Source of the DNA: JAMQKA01 sp034521835
GTDB taxonomy: Bacteria; Bacteroidota; Rhodothermia; Balneolales; Balneolaceae
Direction: 5' to 3'
Assembly: GCA_034521835.1 (NCBI GenBank)
Contig: JAXHMA010000010.1
Coordinates: forward strand, 124,001-188,000
Length of the DNA: 64,000 nucleotides
Positions 59,251-64,000 of this stretch are shown here, in pieces. Position 1 is the stretch's first letter; every line of letters starts with the position of its first letter. The translations under genes were made by a program, and so were the position numbers. The notes beneath the pieces were generated by a model. The model searched no databases. It was given only the letters and a program-made list of their open reading frames with translations, and was not told where the DNA came from.

Positions 59251-60241
59251 TTACGCGCACTCCACTTTCCCGCTGTGAGCTCTGGGGGACGGGAAACGGG
59301 GCGCTGAAAAAAGTCGGATTACGGCGTCAGGAATAGGCTTCTCCCACGATGCAGCCCAAGGCATAATTGGACGATTGGGGAGCCCGTGAGTGTCCGGGTA
59401 CGGAAAACCTTCCGTAAGCAGACGATCGGTATACAATAGCTGTTCCCAGCGGTACAGGTCAGATACGGTCGAAAATAGTCCGCCCGCCGCATAAGATGTA
59501 GCGGGACTCTGATACGGCGCCTCCTCGTAAAACCCGTCGTACACTCGCTCATATCCCTCAGCCAGGCTATCAACGATCATTCTGCCGGATCCAGTAACCG
59601 GTATTTTGTAATCCCGCGGGCTTCAAAATCTGCTCTTCCAGCGCACGGCTGTAGGACATTCCGGGTTACTGTTTCTACTATCACACCTAGCAAATAATAA
59701 TTGGAATTACTGTAAGAAAAATCGGTACCGGGTTCAAAATCGAGAGGGCGCTGGGCGATCGTATTAGCGAAGTCCGCCGGACGTACCTCGATTCGGCTGG
59801 TAGCGTCGCGGCGCGGCGCTGCGATCCGTGTAGTTGGGGATTGCCGGAGGTATGGGGTCAACAGCTGGCTCAACGTAACATCCGCTCCATATTCCCCGGG
59901 ATATTCCGGAAGATACATGGAGATGGATCGCTTCAGCGATAACGTGCCCCGCTCAACCAGTTGCAGCACGAGCATGGATGTAAACGGTTTGGCAAGGGAC
60001 TGCAATTTGAAATACGCGTATTGGCCTCGTTGGGGAAATGCGATCGATGGATTGGCGATCCCGTACCCGCTGCGAAAGACCTGCCCATCGGCAGCTACAA
60101 GCACGGTACGGCTGAAGAGTTCTTCTCTCAGGCCGTAGGCTGTTAGAAGTGGATCGACTCGACCTGAAAAAGGATCTTGTGCCCAAACCGGCAGAGTTGT
60201 AACGACACAGAATAGCTCAGGCACACCAACAATTTCCGCAT
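59251..60241 (-). CDS. Serine hydrolase (class C beta-lactamase-like), several frameshifts
   Basis: The start at 60241 gives MRKLLVCL, part of a signal peptide that ends TTLPVWAQ after a shift near 60215. The motif SLAKPFTSM is the SxxK nucleophile, YSNSNYYLLG the YxN motif. PADFANTIAQRPLDFEPGTD precedes it, as in DD-peptidase/beta-lactamase-like hydrolases. A break near 59580 leads to GGLFSTVSDLYRWEQLLYTD. Further breaks near 59410-59300 obscure the end, where AHSGK may be the third motif (HSG). The product is probably periplasmic. The C-terminus cannot be defined. Confidence 0.7.
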
Positions 60242-60300
60242 TTTATCTCTCTACTATTCTTTGAAAAATCTGACATCTTAGATTATCACTCCCCGTGAGC

Positions 60301-61212
60301 TCAGCCAAGATTTTTTCGTTTGTTAAGATACGCCAGTAGTGCCAGGTCAAAGATTATGCATCGACCTGCTCTGAAATCGATTTGAAACTCGCTACATGCC
60401 ATTTTAAACTGGTGTGTATACTCCTCAACTTTCTTTTTCTGCTCTTCTCGAACTTGTGCGGCAGTCTGTTTTCCATTTCGGTGCCGGTTTCCATATCCTG
60501 CATGCGGAATCGGCGGTCGGGGAAGTCCAATTCCCGTTCGCTTTTCTGCTCCGTCTGTAAAGATGCTGGTGTTTTTTTCGACGCAGGTGTTTCAGGGCGG
60601 AAATCAGCTGCTCATGCTGATCCACATTCTCAAACAGGTCAGTAACGATGACCACAAGCTCATGGTCGGCCGCTCGCCACCTGGCGTGCTATCACCTTGG
60701 CGGAGGCTGTTCTTTTGCCCTCTTTAATGCCCTGCTGCTCCTCGTCCAGTCTTTTTTCCAGTTCATTGAAGATAAGCCGTAGATGAGAATAAGAGGATTT
60801 GGCCGGTATAAAGGCTTCAATCTCATCACTAAACGGGATCAGGCCGGTGGCATCGCGCTGGCGGTGCATCAGGTAGAGCAAGGCGGCTCCAAAGTTGATA
60901 CCGTACCGCAGCTTCGTCCATTCCGCGAAATGCTTGAAGTACATGGAACTGCTGGTATCCAGCAAAAGATAGGCGCGGAGATTCGTTTCTTCCTCGTATC
61001 TCTTAACATAAAAACGTTCGGTCTTGGCATTCCTTTCATCCACGTGCTTCAATTCTACCCCGAAAACCTTATCCGGACGATGTTCGGCAAACTCCACGCT
61101 AATGTCAGTCGCATACAGGCTTTTGTGCAGGCCGGAGATAAATCCTCTCAATTTTTACGCGCCCTCAGTTCCAGTCGGGCGGGCTGAGTAACAGTTCAGG
61201 ATTAAGAAGCAT
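60301..61212 (-). CDS. DUF58 domain protein, several frameshifts
   Basis: The start at 61212 reads MLLNPELLL and, after shifts near 61175-61150, LELRAR and RGFISGLHKSLYATDISVEF, the DUF58 opening. LRAYLLLDTSSSMYF is the VWA-like metal-site motif DxSxS, followed by RQRDATGLIPFSD and VVIVTDLFEN. More shifts near 60660 and 60570-60440 lead to the C-terminal GRCIIFDLALLAYLNKRKNL, ending at 60301. The ~304 residues match DUF58 proteins, which often work with MoxR ATPases in envelope or protein-maturation systems. No moxR gene is visible here. Confidence 0.75.
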
Positions 61213-61436
61213 AGGTCAGCATTTGATCCAAATTTCGACTCCCTATTCAAGAGCGTTAAACATCTACCAAAAGTATGACTATCTAACGGGATCAATGAAA
61301 AATATTTATTTGTAAAAGAAATGAAATTGCAGACGCTCATAAGGATGGAATCCTGCATTTTATAGCCTCTTAAATTTGTTCTGCTTTATTGACCCTAAAC
61401 GGGGAAAGTCGTTCATCTTCAGCACAGGGTTTACTA

Positions 61437-62338
61437 TGTACACAGGTTATCTGCAATGGCAGCAGGCGGCTGGACTTCTCGATCTATGGGCCTTACCCAC
61501 CATGCCGCTGCCAGAAGGTACATGATCGCGGAGGTGAGCGCTGCTTTCGGTGGATTGTGGTATTCTCAATCCCCATATGACGAACAATGTTGGTAAAGTG
61601 GACAAACTTAACGCACGTACCCATGGCGAAGGGGATCGAGGACCTACTTCGACGATCGGGCTTGCCGTTAGCACGCGCTGGAGGGCCAGGAAGGGCTGCG
61701 CAGACATGGTGTTCTGCGCCGACCGGAGCCTGCCCTACCTTCAAACTCGGACGATGAAAAGCAGGTGTTGATGAGCCTGATGCATTCCGATTAACGCAAA
61801 GAGGAGGTGCCCTACGTTGAGCAGTGGTATCGCCGTAGCGGGTATGAAATTAATCACCTTGATGGAGATCAGATCAGCGATTTTGAGGGATGCGGCGATG
61901 CGATCTGGCATACCGGCCGGAAATTGCTCTGGGGCGGATACAGCTCACGGTCATCGCGCAAAGCCTACGAGATAATTTCTTCATTTCGACCTGCCGGTAA
62001 TCACCCTGGAACTGGTAGATGAGTCATTCTACCACCTGGATACCTGCTTCTGCCTGCTTAATGAGACCACCGTGCTTATTTATCCCGCTGCCTTCACCGA
62101 ACAGGGACTAGCATTGATAAATGAGTTTGGCGAAGTAATTACCGCCAACGAACATGAGGCCAAAAAGCTTTTTGCCTGCAACGCCACCTGCCCCGACGGT
62201 AAAAATGTGATTATACAGAAGGCTGTACCGACGTTAATAAAAAACTGCGCGACACCGGCGCAGGTCCATGAAGTGGATACTTCTGAATATCTCAAAAGTG
62301 GGGGTAGTGTTTTCTGTATGAAGCAGTTGCTTTGGTAG
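61437..62338 (+). CDS. Dimethylarginine dimethylaminohydrolase-like protein, heavily frameshifted
   Basis: At least four reading-frame breaks run through this gene, and the N-terminus before ~61690 is not reliably readable. Recognisable blocks in order are GCADMVFCAD (like LPDMVFTAN), VPYVEQWYRRSGYEINHLDG, FEGCGDAIWHTGRKLLWGGY, LELVDESFYHLDTCFCLLNE with the catalytic histidine, and HEVDTSEYLKSGGSVFCMK with the catalytic cysteine. This is the DDAH/arginine-deiminase-superfamily pattern, i.e. hydrolysis of a guanidino group. Arginine or a methylated arginine is the probable substrate. carA follows downstream, a loose metabolic link through carbamoyl phosphate and arginine. Confidence 0.7.
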
Positions 62339-62612
62339 CTGTTTTGCGGCTTGTAGAAAGGGTAAAATGGAGGTTAGGAGCTAAGCCTCTTTCATGACTT
62401 GTTCGATAAGGGATACCATTTACCGAAATAATCCCTGAAAATCTATTTCATTGGTACGTTTTCTTTCTATCAGCCTTTTTAAAATATTTTCCATCCCTAT
62501 TGACTAAGATCTGAAAAGCTGCGTAATATTATCTACTATTCAGGCAACCCGCCTCTTATAGCACGTATCTTTAAACATTTATCAACATTTACCCTCCGAA
62601 GGGGAGACTAAC

Positions 62613-63053
62613 ATGCGCTTCTCAATTGCTAAAATCCTTGTTGTGGGATTGGTGTGCCTATTTACCGCCGTATCCTGCAAAGATAGTTCAACCGACAGTT
62701 CAAATGACTAAGTAGACGGCCTGTGAAACTCTGACTCAACGAAAGGTGACGTCGCCTACGTCAATCTGACCAACACCACGGTCACTTTCTACGACTATAT
62801 GGGTGATGATTTTGACCAGGAAGAGGACTGCTATGATATCGAAAGCGAAGAGATCGTTGAGATTGACGGCGACATCTACCATTTCGATGATCCCGAAAAT
62901 CCGGGAGAGACGATTGAAGTCAGAATCACCGTTGAGAAAACAATCCTGACAGTAAAACAATCGTTCAACAACAATGTTGAAACCATTAAGTTCAGCCGTT
63001 ATTCCGGCAATCAAACTGCTAACCAGAATGCACCGAGAGATAACAGCCGCTAA
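62613..63053 (+). CDS. Small acidic lipoprotein, interrupted
   Basis: ATG 62613 encodes a lipoprotein signal (IAKILVVGLVCLFTAVSC). The same frame meets TAA and TGA within six codons at ~62709-62726 and then stays open to 63053 with a coherent acidic beta-rich segment (VAYVNLTNTTVTFYDYMGDD, ETIEVRITVEKTILTVKQSF). A pair of compensating indels is a likely explanation. The joined product is ~145 residues. No family is recognised. A terminator follows at 63097. Confidence 0.6.
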
Positions 63054-63096
63054 TGGGCGTTAAACACGCTAACAGGTTGGTGTTTCCGATTTCCCA

Positions 63097-63130
63097 AAAG
63101 GCGATCTCCGAGAGGACGGTCGCCTTTTTT
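63097..63130 (+). terminator. Rho-independent terminator after the small lipoprotein gene
   Basis: AAAGGCGA (63097-63104) pairs with TCGCCTTT (63120-63127) around a 15-nt loop and is followed by T residues. Confidence 0.8.
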
Positions 63131-63323
63131 ATTTCCAAAAAATGAATTGAATAAGGGAATCACAGTTTATATATTTGACCAGTTTTAGACGCAAATGTCG
63201 ACCCACAAAAACGGCATATTTGTTTTTGCTATGACGCCAATGCGGTCCAAGATATCTTTTCAGAAGCATAGGCATCCGTTTTTAAAAAATTTGCGATCAG
63301 GACATTTCTCCTTTCGTTAGTCC

Positions 63324-63357
63324 AATCCGACACGTTTTCTGTTGTCGGATTTTTTTT
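63324..63357 (+). terminator. Terminator-like hairpin in the carA leader (possible attenuator)
   Basis: AATCCGACA (63324-63332) pairs perfectly with TGTCGGATT (63343-63351), followed by eight T residues. It lies ~195 nt after the preceding terminator and only ~42 nt before the carA start, with no gene between. It would therefore stop transcripts that begin in this gap, as expected of a leader attenuator for carAB. Confidence 0.6.
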
Positions 63358-63398
63358 AGATATCAACCGCAATCCGTTAACCATATCCACACCTTCTA

Positions 63399-64000
63399 AT
63401 GTCTCTTTACCCGCGCGATAAAGCCATCATAGCACTTTCAGACGGAACCGTTGAACATGGGTTCGCTATTGGCAAAAAAGGAACCACTGGTGGTGAGCTC
63501 TGTTTTAACACCCCACATAACCGGCTCCCAGAAGATCTTCACCGACCCCCAGCTACTACGGTCAGCTATGATGATGACCTGCCAGTCGGCCGAGGCTCCG
63601 GAACCATGACCGCGACGATGAAGCACGAAAAGTGATGATTGCTGGCCTCATCGTACGATCCTTCTGGGATTACGGTAATCCCAGGCCGATGGCAGCCTCA
63701 GGAAATCCTGAGCGGAAACATCATCGGCATAGCCAGCGTAATCCGCAAACTGGTCACCACATCCGTACCAAAGGCGTGATGAATGCCATCATCTCCTCAG
63801 AAGAACTACGACGGACCTTGCAGAAGGCCAGAGCTGGCCCCAGATGAAAGGTCTGGAGCTGGCCACCGAAGTAACCGGCAGGAACCTGAACCGTACACCA
63901 GCGACCAAGTTGCCCTGCCGTCAGCTGTTTTTGACTACGGCATTAAGCAGAACATCATCGACGACCATCGGCGCAATGGCTTCCGTATTTCCCGCCAAAG
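63399..64000 (+). CDS. carA: Carbamoyl-phosphate synthase small chain CarA, 5' part, heavily frameshifted
   Basis: CarA is the glutamine amidotransferase subunit that supplies ammonia for carbamoyl phosphate (arginine and pyrimidines). ATG 63399 gives AIIALSDGTVEHGFAIGKKG and TTGGELCFNT, the CarA opening. The frame then breaks in a C run near 63545 and several more times. Later pieces are HITGSQKIFTD, IAGLIVRSF, NIIGIASVIRKLVTT, HIRTKGVMNAIISSEEL and VFDYGIKQNII, matching successive CarA blocks. The gene runs off the right edge, so the glutaminase active site is not seen. Error density here is the highest in the window. Confidence 0.8.

Noticed and set aside
61400..62338. True pseudogenisation of the DDAH-like gene
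   Set aside because: Catalytic blocks are fully preserved and all neighbours right of 57 kb are broken to the same degree, so poor sequence quality is more likely than decay.
1..64000. Mobile elements, CRISPR arrays, tRNA or rRNA genes
   Set aside because: No transposase, integrase, phage gene, regularly spaced repeat array or RNA gene could be recognised on either strand.

Overview
The window is a chromosomal segment of a Gram-negative FCB-group bacterium. Balneolota/Rhodothermota (Balneolaceae-like) is the best guess, inferred from four things: a division cluster with a PASTA-bearing FtsI, a Bacteroidota-style iron operon (DUF4856, imelysin, HTTM, TonB receptor), a DUF6787 membrane protein, and rather acidic proteins. 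No rRNA, tRNA, CRISPR array, transposase or phage gene was seen. About half of the recognisable genes are broken by single-base indels or point stops, including many essential ones (ftsI, murE, ftsW, murG and nearly every hem gene). The likeliest cause is an uncorrected assembly, worst at the two ends, especially right of 57 kb. Broken genes are therefore given as whole-gene spans with approximate break positions.

Layout. 1-1.8 kb: the end of a Big-2/PD40 surface protein and an unknown gene. 2-3.2 kb: a PAS/HisKA_2 sensor kinase. 3.2-19.4 kb: the complete dcw cluster, mraZ-rsmH-ftsL-ftsI-murE-mraY-murD-ftsW-murG-murC-ftsQ-ftsA-(51-aa small ORF)-ftsZ. It is preceded by MraZ-type operators and closed by a terminator. 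19.4-29.9 kb: a second HisKA_2 kinase with an integral-membrane sensor, a TSUP transporter, a PhzF protein, mutS2, a stand-alone HemD-like protein, an Omp85-like barrel, an AhpD-like protein and an SGNH hydrolase.

30-37.6 kb (minus strand): an iron-acquisition locus made of a Fe(III)-binding protein, DUF4856 lipoprotein, imelysin lipoprotein, HTTM protein and FecA-like TonB receptor. A shared TTAGAY-nAA-ATYTAA operator lies upstream of the DUF4856 gene and between the binding-protein gene and divergent hemY. 37.7-46.5 kb: hemY, pruA and assorted genes, including a five-BON-domain lipoprotein and a TrpF-like protein. 46.5-55.5 kb (minus): a heme operon, hemH-hemA-hemC-hemD-hemE-hemF-hemB-hemL followed by a DUF6787 gene. 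With hemY it gives the full C5 route from glutamyl-tRNA to protoheme, so iron uptake and heme synthesis sit side by side. 55.7-64 kb: a two-component system, SDR, serine hydrolase, DUF58 protein, DDAH-like hydrolase, a small lipoprotein and the start of carA behind a possible attenuator.

The most interesting observations are the two opposed arrays of MraZ-like boxes before mraZ, the small ORF between ftsA and ftsZ, the operator shared by iron-uptake and heme genes, the cysteine-rich insertion in ferrochelatase, and a second HemD-like gene outside the heme operon.
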